Positions 18,890-27,162 of a stretch of DNA of 35,580 nt are shown here, piece after piece. Both the position numbers and the translations under genes were made by a program. The notes under the pieces were generated by a model, which ran no database searches, was not told the origin of the DNA, and saw only the letters and a list, made by a program, of their open reading frames with translations. This stretch comes from an uncultured Lachnospiraceae bacterium (GTDB taxonomy: Bacteria > Bacillota > Clostridia > Lachnospirales > Lachnospiraceae): the NCBI GenBank assembly GCA_949457475.1, contig CASUON010000003.1, forward strand, positions 1 to 35,580. Direction: 5' to 3'. Position 1 is the stretch's first letter; every line of letters begins with the position of its first letter.

Positions 18890-21800
18890 ATGCGAATGAA
18901 AATAGATGGGGCTAATTTGCTGGATGGCATTCTTGGAAACGGTGTTCAAGATGAAATAAAACACGGGGTAGTTTCTATTGGAAATGGAAATGTAAATGGA
19001 ATTGGAAATTCTACCGGTGCGGATGGCAATGTAGCGCGCACAGAGAAATTGTCAAAAGGGGAGCAGGTTTCGCAAGCTATATACCAAAAACCGCAGCCAG
19101 AAAAAAAGAGCGGGACTACCCAGGACGTCATGCAGCAGGCGGAAAATATGAATACGGCGCAGATGAAAGACAAAATGGTCGTTGCTACTCATACGACGAC
19201 CGCCGCAGACTGCAAAAAAGTAGAAGAGGACGGTTTTTCCCTGGACCAAACGCAGATTGAAACAATTGTAACCGTAACAGACAAGATAAAAATGGAGCTG
19301 GCAAAAGCAGGCGTGGACGTCAGCTATTTTATTGACGGGTGCAGCGCGAAACAGATTGAGGAAATGACCGGCGGGAACGCTGCGCTGACGCAGGCGCTGG
19401 CGGCAAAATTACAGCAGGCAGACCTTCCCGTTACACCAGAAAATATGCAAGGCTGCAAAGAAGCGGTGTTTGAAGTGCAGCAGATTCATGCGCTTAGCGA
19501 CGGCGCTATCAAATACCTGCTGGACAACGGACTGGAGCCGACCATTGCAAATGTGTATAAAGCGCAGCACAGCGGCAGCGCGGTTTATGTAAATCAGAGT
19601 ACGCAAATGATTGATTTCCCAGAAATGCAGGGGCAGATATCCGATATAATCCGCCAGTCCGGACAGGAAGTAAATGAAAAATCAATTGCAGACAGCCGTT
19701 GGCTGATTCAAAACCAGATTCCTCTGACAGCGCAAAATTTGAATAAGCTGCAGCAGTTACAATCTATGGACTGGCCAATAGCTACGGAACCTGTATCAGA
19801 ATCCGTATCACAACCTATTACGGAATCTATGGAATCTGTATTGGACGCGATTGTAACCGCCCTGGTGGAAGGAAAACAGCCGCAAGACGCAATGCTGCTA
19901 GAAGGATATTCGCTTGCAGACCAGGCGCGCCATGCCGTAAACGTAATACAGGAAGCAACGCAAGAACAAATCGCCAGTGTGATAGGCAAAGGGCAGGAAG
20001 TTACGATTGAAAGCTTAGGGCAGGCACAAAAGGAACAACAAACTGCTAATGTGGCAGGCAAAGGGCAGGAAGTTACGATTGAAAGCCTAGGGCAGGCACA
20101 AAAGGAACAAGATGATTCTAATTCTGGTTCTAGCCAGCAGCTTCAGTTTTTAATGGCGCGCAGGCAGCTGGAAGAAGTACGTATGATGATGACGCAGGAT
20201 GCCGCCTATATGATGCTCAAGCAAGGAATTTCTGTCAATACAAGTTCTATGCAGGAATTGATTAGCCGTTTGAAAGAACTGGAAAACGGCTTTTACCGGG
20301 AATTGCTTACGCAGGGCGGGATCGAAGCGACAGAAGCAAATGTAAGCTTGTTTGCAGAGACGACGGAAAAGATCGAACAGTTAAAAGAAATGCCGGCGTA
20401 CGCCCTGGGCACTTGGAAAGTCGAAGTTGCAACGTTAGAAGAGCTGCACCAGTCCGGAAGCGAAATGCAGCAAAATTTCCAACAGGCAAATGAACGGTAT
20501 GAAAAAATGCAGACAGAAGTCCGAAAAGACCTGGGCGATTCGATACAAAAGGCATTTCAGAATGTAGATGATATTTTAGAAGGGCTTGACCTGGATACCA
20601 GCGCCGCAAATGAACGCGCAGTGCGTATTTTAGGCTATAACCGCATTGAGATTACCCATGAAAGCATTTTGCAGATGAAAGCCGCCGACCAGCAGGTGCA
20701 AACGGCGTTTTCCAATCTGACGCCTGCCGTTGTGCGTGAGTTTATTTCCAGGGGGATTGATCCGCTAGATATGCAAATACAGGAATTAAATAAACAGGCA
20801 GAGCAGATCAAGGCGGAATTAGGCATTGATACGCCGGAAGAAAAATACAGCGAATATTTATATAAACTGGAGCAAAACCAGAATATTACGCCGGAGGAAC
20901 GTAGCGCATACATAGGGATTTATCGGTTGATGAGCCAGATCGAACAGTCTGATGGAGCCGCGGTTGGCGCGCTGGTCAACCAGGGGGCGCAGATTACCAT
21001 GCGCAATCTGCTGTCTGCCGTCCGAAGCGAAAAACGTGGAGCTATCGATGTTTCTGTGGATCACTCATTTGGAGAACTGCAAAGCGGTGGATACCAGGAT
21101 TCCATTATCGGCCAGATTGAGGCAGGTTACCAGACCCAGTGCATTAGCCAGGCAATGGATGAATTAACGCCGGAACGTTTCCGTATGGTGGCAAATGAAA
21201 TGCAGTGGGAAGATTTAACGCCGGAGCAGTTTTTACAGCAGCTGCAAGAAACGCCGGACGACCTTGAAGCGGAACAGTCCTATTACGCGCAAAAGCTTCA
21301 GGATTTGGCGCAATGCGCGCAGGCTTCGCAGGACGTGTACCAGGCGCTAGAACAATACGAACTGCCGCATACAATGATGAATATCCTTGGGCTATCGGAA
21401 TTGATGTCCAATCGAAACGGCGCCTACCGCAAGTTTTTTGGCGCGGGGCAAAAGCGTACGCCGGATGCCAATATTTCTACAGAAAAATATATGACGAAAA
21501 AAGACGACGGCAGCGTGGACGTAGATTTTGACGCGATAAAAGAAGAACTTTTGCAGCGCTTCAGCGAAGACGCCAAAAGGCCTGAGGGGCTTGCCAAAGC
21601 AATGGCGGAGCTGGCAGAATGCGCAGAAAAATGCACGAGCACAATGATTCTGGAACCGGATGTGACGACATTGGATATCCGCGAATTAAGGCTAATGAAT
21701 GCGCAGATTTCAGTAGGTGCAAAAATGGCTTCGTCGGAATGCTTTTCAATGCCGATCGTAGTCGACGGCGAAGTGACTAACGTGACGTTAAAAATCGTGC

Positions 21801-22177
21801 GTGGAAAAGAACAAAAAGGGCTGGTCAACATTACCCTCGAAACGCGCAGGTTTGGAAAGATTGCGGCGGAATTAAAGGCAAAACAGAAAGGGATTTCCGG
21901 CTATATTGCGTCAGATTCCAAAAAGACGAGGGACTATTTGCAATCTATGGAAGAAGAGATCGCAAAAGCGCTGCAGCCGGAAGGCGCGGCTGAACTACAT
22001 TTTGTTATGAGCGACCGGCTGGACCTCAACCATTTTGCGGCGCAAAGCGGCAGAAATGAAAAGCCGTCTGAAGAAATGCCATTGCCGTCTGAAGAAATGC
22101 GTGAGGTACAGACAAAGACACTGTATGGGATGGCGGAAGGATTTATCCGTATCTTACATCAGATGGATGCCGGTTAA
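18890..22177 (+). CDS. Large flagellar-region protein, FliK-like C-terminus (possibly DUF6240-type)
   Basis: ATG, upstream AAAGGCGGG. C-terminal LVNITLETRRFGKIAAELKAKQKGISGYIASDSKKTRDYLQSMEEEIAKAL resembles a Flg_hook/FliK C-terminal domain; next to flagellin. Confidence 0.65.
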   Translation: MRMKIDGANLLDGILGNGVQDEIKHGVVSIGNGNVNGIGNSTGADGNVARTEKLSKGEQVSQAIYQKPQPEKKSGTTQDVMQQAENMNTAQMKDKMVVATHTTTAADCKKVEEDGFSLDQTQIETIVTVTDKIKMELAKAGVDVSYFIDGCSAKQIEEMTGGNAALTQALAAKLQQADLPVTPENMQGCKEAVFEVQQIHALSDGAIKYLLDNGLEPTIANVYKAQHSGSAVYVNQSTQMIDFPEMQGQISDIIRQSGQEVNEKSIADSRWLIQNQIPLTAQNLNKLQQLQSMDWPIATEPVSESVSQPITESMESVLDAIVTALVEGKQPQDAMLLEGYSLADQARHAVNVIQEATQEQIASVIGKGQEVTIESLGQAQKEQQTANVAGKGQEVTIESLGQAQKEQDDSNSGSSQQLQFLMARRQLEEVRMMMTQDAAYMMLKQGISVNTSSMQELISRLKELENGFYRELLTQGGIEATEANVSLFAETTEKIEQLKEMPAYALGTWKVEVATLEELHQSGSEMQQNFQQANERYEKMQTEVRKDLGDSIQKAFQNVDDILEGLDLDTSAANERAVRILGYNRIEITHESILQMKAADQQVQTAFSNLTPAVVREFISRGIDPLDMQIQELNKQAEQIKAELGIDTPEEKYSEYLYKLEQNQNITPEERSAYIGIYRLMSQIEQSDGAAVGALVNQGAQITMRNLLSAVRSEKRGAIDVSVDHSFGELQSGGYQDSIIGQIEAGYQTQCISQAMDELTPERFRMVANEMQWEDLTPEQFLQQLQETPDDLEAEQSYYAQKLQDLAQCAQASQDVYQALEQYELPHTMMNILGLSELMSNRNGAYRKFFGAGQKRTPDANISTEKYMTKKDDGSVDVDFDAIKEELLQRFSEDAKRPEGLAKAMAELAECAEKCTSTMILEPDVTTLDIRELRLMNAQISVGAKMASSECFSMPIVVDGEVTNVTLKIVRGKEQKGLVNITLETRRFGKIAAELKAKQKGISGYIASDSKKTRDYLQSMEEEIAKALQPEGAAELHFVMSDRLDLNHFAAQSGRNEKPSEEMPLPSEEMREVQTKTLYGMAEGFIRILHQMDAG
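19985..20110 (+). repeat. Near-perfect 72-bp in-frame direct repeat
   Basis: GKGQEVTIESLGQAQKEQ encoded twice; DNA copies start at 19985 and 20057 with about one mismatch over the shared block. Confidence 0.9.
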
Positions 22178-22400
22178 ATATTGTGAAAATGTGCGTGCAA
22201 GGTTATGGATTTAGGGTTTATGGCCGAAATAAATGTAAGGTCATGTGAGAGCAGAACTAAAAGAGGCAGGAACACGGAAGTTATGTCTGGCACATTCATT
22301 GAATGAAATATTTTTAGAAGAGTGAAAGTGGAAAGTACGTAAAGTACTGCACGGAAGCAGGAGTTTGCAGCAGCCGTAACTGGCGATGCGAAAAAATGAA

Positions 22401-22470
22401 AAAGGTTCCTAAAGATCGGGAACGGGTCAAAGGATCAAGAAAAGGTTCTTAAAGATCGGGAACGGGTCAA
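22401..22470 (+). repeat. 40-bp-period direct repeat, each unit with an inverted repeat, upstream of flagellin
   Basis: AAAGGTTCCTAAAGATCGGGAACGGGTCAA (22401-22430) and AAAGGTTCTTAAAGATCGGGAACGGGTCAA (22441-22470). Confidence 0.85.
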
Positions 22471-22571
22471 AAAGTTATTAAAAGACTCGAAGGGTCGAAA
22501 AAAAGAATGAAAGAATGGACGGGAATATAGGGAAGTATATTTCTGTCCATAAAAAGAATGAGGTGCACAGA

Positions 22572-24197
22572 ATGAGAATAAACCAGAATATATCAGCAGT
22601 AATTGTAAACGACCAGCTGCTTCGGAACGAAGACAGCTTGGCGGAATCGGTAAAGAGGCTGTCTACAGGATTTAAATATAACAGTGCGAAAGACAATCCA
22701 TCCGGCGTTGCGATTTCTTATAAAATGCAGGCGCAGATTAATGCGTTGACTAGGGCCTCGCAAAATACGACGGATGGGATCAGCATTGTGCAGACAATCG
22801 ACGGCGCAATGGGTGAAATCGGGGATATTATACAACGTATCAGCGAGCTGTGCGTGCAATCGGCAAATGGTACGAACTCGCTGCACGACAGGGAAGCCAT
22901 CCAGATGGAGATCGATTCTTTGAAGGAAGAAATTGACCGGATTTCAGCAGATACTGAATTTAATGGAAAAACACTGCTCGACGGTTCTTTGGACCGCAGG
23001 ACATATGTTACAACAACTGCTGTAATACCGCTGGACGCGATCACTTCTCAGACAAAAGTAGTGAGCGCATATGATAAAATTGACAATATCATTATATCCG
23101 ACAGCGTGCAGGCAGGCTATTATAAAATCACGGTTACACAAAACCAGACGCATGCGCTGTTGCAGGGGGCTGATCGCGAAGACAGCGCATACCCGCTGCA
23201 AAACGACGGATGGGTAGAGATTAACGGCGTGCTTGCGGAATTAAAGAAAGGGATGTCGGAGAAAGACGTATACAAAAAACTCCAGGAGACGGGCGAAATA
23301 GCCGGGGTTAACGTCTATATTTTAAATTCTGAGGAAATGCCTGATGACCCAAGCGAACTGGTCGTAGACGAAACCAACCTGGACTCCCAAGGCTTTCCGA
23401 CGATTTCCATTGAACATGAAGAATATGACGGTACGTATCCGTTTTTATTCGTATCGAAAGAATTTGGCGATAATACGCAGGTTGCGATTTCTTGTTCAGA
23501 TCAGGCGTTAAAGACCATTCTTGGGTTAAATGACGGCGAAATGCAAGATATTAACGGCGAACCTGTAGAAGTGGAATATGACGACGACGGAATAGCGGTA
23601 ACAAATTCCAGCGGTTCGGATATTAAATTGCGCATTGATACGTCGGACCCAAAATATACGGATCAAGTAGTTGTGAAAACCGATGGCGACCGGGTAAAGA
23701 TTACAGATAAGAGCGGGTTTGAAATGTCGTTTGACGTCAGCCCGGTATTAAATATACCGGAAGAAGGGGGCTTTTCCTTTGACATAGAAGCTACCGATAT
23801 CGGTACGTTGCAACTCCAAGTTGGTGCTAACGAAGACCAGGAATTAAATGTACGCGTGCCAACGATTAATACGAAGACGCTGTTTATGGACGATCTGAAT
23901 GTTACGGAAAAAGGCGGGTCGGAAAAAGGGATTGACAAGACCGATGAAGCGCTTGCAATCGTATCCGCGGCGCGTTCCAAAATGGGCGCCTATCAAAACA
24001 GCCTGGAATTTTCAAAGAGCAGCCTGGATGCGACAATCGAGGATATGACTACCGCGATTTCCCGCCTGGGCGATACGGATATGGCGGAAGAAATGACGAC
24101 TTATACGAATTCCAATGTATTGACACAGGCGTCGATTTCCGTGCTTTCGCAAGCCAACGACCTGCCGCAGCAGGTGCTGTCGCTCTTACAAGGTTAA
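22572..24197 (+). CDS. Flagellin (divergent, with variable central insertion)
   Basis: N-terminal MRINQNISAVIVNDQLLRNEDSLAESVKRLSTGFKYNSAKDNPSGVAIS and C-terminal TQASISVLSQANDLPQQVLSLLQ are canonical flagellin ends. Confidence 0.9.
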   Translation: MRINQNISAVIVNDQLLRNEDSLAESVKRLSTGFKYNSAKDNPSGVAISYKMQAQINALTRASQNTTDGISIVQTIDGAMGEIGDIIQRISELCVQSANGTNSLHDREAIQMEIDSLKEEIDRISADTEFNGKTLLDGSLDRRTYVTTTAVIPLDAITSQTKVVSAYDKIDNIIISDSVQAGYYKITVTQNQTHALLQGADREDSAYPLQNDGWVEINGVLAELKKGMSEKDVYKKLQETGEIAGVNVYILNSEEMPDDPSELVVDETNLDSQGFPTISIEHEEYDGTYPFLFVSKEFGDNTQVAISCSDQALKTILGLNDGEMQDINGEPVEVEYDDDGIAVTNSSGSDIKLRIDTSDPKYTDQVVVKTDGDRVKITDKSGFEMSFDVSPVLNIPEEGGFSFDIEATDIGTLQLQVGANEDQELNVRVPTINTKTLFMDDLNVTEKGGSEKGIDKTDEALAIVSAARSKMGAYQNSLEFSKSSLDATIEDMTTAISRLGDTDMAEEMTTYTNSNVLTQASISVLSQANDLPQQVLSLLQG

Positions 24198-24206
24198 GGT
24201 AGCGCT

Positions 24207-24686
24207 ATGACGAACGAGCAGAAACAGGACTTTACACTGCGCATAACACAGGCAAACCGTAGCGGGCTTGTATTGATTAAATTTGAGATTTTATTTGTAT
24301 ATTTTGACGATATCCACGAAGCATTCCAGGAAGATAACAGGGAAAAACTGAAAGCGGCAATCCGGCATGCGGATGCTGTATTAAAGAGTTTTCAAGAAAC
24401 CCTGGATTTTAAATATGAATTATCCGCGCAGCTTTATGCTCTGTATGATTTTCATCGCAGGCAGCTTGCGAAAATAATGATTAAACGTTCCCTTGCGCCG
24501 TTGGAAGAAACAAGAAAAATGCTGCGGCAGACGTATGAAGCGTTCCAAAAAGCAGCCAGCCAGGACACGTCCCCGGTTTTGATGCAGAATGCGCAGCAGG
24601 TCTATGCCGGGTACACGTATGGAAAAAATAAACTAAACGAATGCTATGATTTAAAGTCATCAATATCAAGAGGCTTTCTGGTATAA
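24207..24686 (+). CDS. FliS-like flagellar export chaperone
   Basis: Immediately follows flagellin; ITQANRSGLVLIKFEILFVYFDDI...LDFKYELSAQLYALYDFHRRQLAKIMIKR matches the FliS pattern. Confidence 0.75.
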   Translation: MTNEQKQDFTLRITQANRSGLVLIKFEILFVYFDDIHEAFQEDNREKLKAAIRHADAVLKSFQETLDFKYELSAQLYALYDFHRRQLAKIMIKRSLAPLEETRKMLRQTYEAFQKAASQDTSPVLMQNAQQVYAGYTYGKNKLNECYDLKSSISRGFLV

Positions 24687-24703
24687 CGCCAGAAAGCCTT
24701 TTT
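24671..24703. terminator. Bidirectional terminator between convergent genes
   Basis: AGGCTTTCTGG-TATAACG-CCAGAAAGCCTTTTT. Confidence 0.8.
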
Positions 24704-24926
24704 ATGAGTCCGCCATTTCATACGATTTTAATCGGGCAAGTAAAAATTTGTAGCGCATTTGAATTGCGTTTACTTCATAGATATAACAGTCGATCAATTC
24801 TGGGTCTGTAGCGTTTTCAAAATTCTGGTAAGCAAGTTCCAGTTCGTTTTTGGTCTGTGTCAGATGTTCCACCAGGTTTCGGTAGTTTGTGTCTGGTTCA
24901 GGGGATTGTTTATGAAAATGAAACAA
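24702..24926 (-). CDS. YaaL-like (DUF2508) small protein
   Basis: 74 aa; LVEHLTQTKNELELAYQNFENATDPELIDCYIYEVNAIQMRYKFLLARLK is typical of YaaL/DUF2508. Confidence 0.8.
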   Translation of the reverse strand: MFHFHKQSPEPDTNYRNLVEHLTQTKNELELAYQNFENATDPELIDCYIYEVNAIQMRYKFLLARLKSYEMADS

Positions 24927-25091
24927 AGGTGTACCTCTCTTTCTGCCTAAAACAAATAATGCAATCTATCACGCAATGTATTATAAGTATAAGCACCGTT
25001 TTGGAAAAATATTCTTAAATTGGAAACTTAATTGGACATAATTTCCAGATAGACGCATAAATTATAGAAAACAAGCAGTTTCGGGGTAACG

Positions 25092-25364
25092 ATGGATCAG
25101 GGAACGGTATTTTTCATTATGGTAGGCATTTGTGCGTTGGTGCTGTTAATTGGGCTGTTGAAACGTAAAGCAGAAATGTTGTTAAACATAATTGTACGTA
25201 TTATTGTCGGCTGCGTAGCTATGATCTTTTTCAATGATTTTTTGCAGCAGCAGGGGATACCAATTTCCGCAGGGCTGAACCCGCTCAATATTTTGACAAT
25301 CGGAAGCCTTGGTACAGGCGGCTTTGCGCTTATCTATGGAATTTTGTTTTATAGTTTATTGTAA
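25092..25364 (+). CDS. Pro-sigmaK processing inhibitor BofA-like protein
   Basis: 90 aa membrane protein; LNIIVRIIVGCVAMIFFNDFL...LNPLNILTIGSLGTGGFALIYGI matches BofA. Confidence 0.85.
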   Translation: MDQGTVFFIMVGICALVLLIGLLKRKAEMLLNIIVRIIVGCVAMIFFNDFLQQQGIPISAGLNPLNILTIGSLGTGGFALIYGILFYSLL

Positions 25365-25400
25365 GAATGTAACAAAATTAAAAAAATCATTGAAAATGGG

Positions 25401-25429
25401 TAGACAAATAGAAAAAAAGCACGTATAAT
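25401..25429 (+). promoter_or_regulatory. SigmaA-like promoter upstream of the Tad operon
   Basis: TAGACA-17 bp-TATAAT. Confidence 0.6.
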
Positions 25430-25578
25430 TTGGTTTACAAAATCAATTTGATAAATCAATTTATGACTGAGCTTTATCAAAGAGTATTTATCAAAAAGTA
25501 TTTATTTAAAAGTATTACAAAAAGTATCAAAAAAAGAGTATCTAAATGGATTAAAAAAATCAGATAGGGGGGATTTAC

Positions 25579-26097
25579 ATTGAAGGATTAAACGCAGATA
25601 TTTACACAGTCAGCCTGTTATGCCTGTTGCTTACGGCAGCGTGGATGGATATACAGACTGGAAAGATCAGCAACCAGTTGATTGTTTTTGGATTATGGAT
25701 GGGGTATATTCGCAATCTTGCAGAATATGGCTGGAATGGGAGTTTTTATTTTCTAATCCGTATTTTTGTTCCAATTCTTTTCTTTTATCTATTGTTTCTT
25801 ATGCATGCGCTTGGCGCAGGCGATATCAAATTGTTTTCCGTTATAAGCAGTTGTATTGGGATTCACAGCTTGTTAAAAGTAATTACATTTTCTTTTTTGG
25901 CAGGGGCGGTACTTTCTCTTCTTATTCTACTGCACAATAAAAATCTTTTTACACGTCTGTCCTATTTTTTTCATTATTGTAAAATAATTCTTATTACAAA
26001 AACCATAGTAAAATATGATTATCAATCTGACGGAAAGCAGAACCTGATACATTTTTCAGTAGCAATATTAATTGGCTATTGTTTAGGAGGTGCATAA
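25579..26097 (+). CDS. A24-family prepilin peptidase (CpaA/TadV-like), start codon uncertain
   Basis: AAWMDIQTGKI and GAGDIKL carry the two catalytic Asp motifs. The RBS GGGGGG fits an ATT start at 25579; the next listed start is TTG 25627. Confidence 0.8.
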   Translation: MEGLNADIYTVSLLCLLLTAAWMDIQTGKISNQLIVFGLWMGYIRNLAEYGWNGSFYFLIRIFVPILFFYLLFLMHALGAGDIKLFSVISSCIGIHSLLKVITFSFLAGAVLSLLILLHNKNLFTRLSYFFHYCKIILITKTIVKYDYQSDGKQNLIHFSVAILIGYCLGGA

Positions 26098-27102
26098 TTG
26101 CAAAAATTAAAACTGACAGTTGTAGGCGATTCTTCTTACGCCATCAGGCTGGCAGATTATATACGAAAACGTGGGCCAGATTACCTAGAACTATCTGTAT
26201 CCAGCAACTGTGAAGGACTGGCTAGATTGATAGACGATGTACACCCCGATATTTTATTATGTGAGTGCGAGGAAGGCCTACAGAAAAAAATACCGCAAGG
26301 AAGCGTCCAGATTTTGCTTGCCGATACGAAAAAACCAAAAACAAATGGCATACCGACTGTTTTTCGCTTTCAGGGCGGGGCTGAAATTATGCGGCAAATT
26401 TTTACTATTTATGCGCAGAATGCAAAAAAAGAGATTGCATGCTGGCATCCAACAGATTCGTATATGACTGCTGTTTACGCGCCGGGAGGCCATGAAATGC
26501 AGCTGCCGTTTTCCATTGCGTATGCGTCTATATGCGGCCAGGATAAAAACGTATTATATCTAAACCTTTCAGAATTTTCGGGTATGGCAGACCTTTTTAG
26601 AAATACCGAAGGGGAGACTATTAGCGACCTGGTTTATGGGATTCGACAGGATAAGGGGAAATTTCCGTTTTATTTACAAAGCGCTTTATACCATGCGGAA
26701 ACGTTTGATTATATAAATCCGCCGTTAAATCCAAAAGATTTGTATGAAATACAGGAAGAAGATATGATTGACTTGTTTGCACTTTTGGCAGAACAGAGTA
26801 AGTATGAACAGACTGTCTGGCATATAGGGAACTATAACCAGCTGGCAGGGGCTGTATTAAAACATTGCGAACAGGTATTTTGCATAGTTAAGGAATCCGC
26901 ATTTGGAAAATGCTGTAAAACAGAGTTCGAGCGGTTTTTGGAAAAAGAAGAAGGGGCGCAATTAAAGGGTAAAGTGCGGTATGTAAACCCGCAGCTATGG
27001 AATACGTCGTCCCTTCAGGGGGCTGATATTTGCCAGCAGCTGCAAAACGGGGAATTTGTCCAGCAGGTGAGGACGTTAATACAGGAACTATCATGTAGTT
27101 AA
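26098..27102 (+). CDS. TadZ/CpaE-like pilus localisation protein (degenerate ATPase)
   Basis: TTG start one base after the upstream stop; receiver-like N-terminus; ParA-like C-terminus without a recognisable Walker A; next to cpaF. Confidence 0.7.
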   Translation: MQKLKLTVVGDSSYAIRLADYIRKRGPDYLELSVSSNCEGLARLIDDVHPDILLCECEEGLQKKIPQGSVQILLADTKKPKTNGIPTVFRFQGGAEIMRQIFTIYAQNAKKEIACWHPTDSYMTAVYAPGGHEMQLPFSIAYASICGQDKNVLYLNLSEFSGMADLFRNTEGETISDLVYGIRQDKGKFPFYLQSALYHAETFDYINPPLNPKDLYEIQEEDMIDLFALLAEQSKYEQTVWHIGNYNQLAGAVLKHCEQVFCIVKESAFGKCCKTEFERFLEKEEGAQLKGKVRYVNPQLWNTSSLQGADICQQLQNGEFVQQVRTLIQELSCS

Positions 27103-27162
27103 GTACGTTTTGGCGTCCTATTATGTAGTGAAAACAACCGTAAAAAATAAGAGGGAAAATAG

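Noticed and set aside
22221-22230. TGGCCGAAAT upstream of flagellin as a sigma28 -10 element
   Set aside because: The matching -35 position reads TATG rather than TAAA and it lies about 340 bp from the start codon; too weak to call.
22401-22470. CRISPR-like array
   Set aside because: Only two repeat units with a 10-bp spacer; no cas genes in the window.
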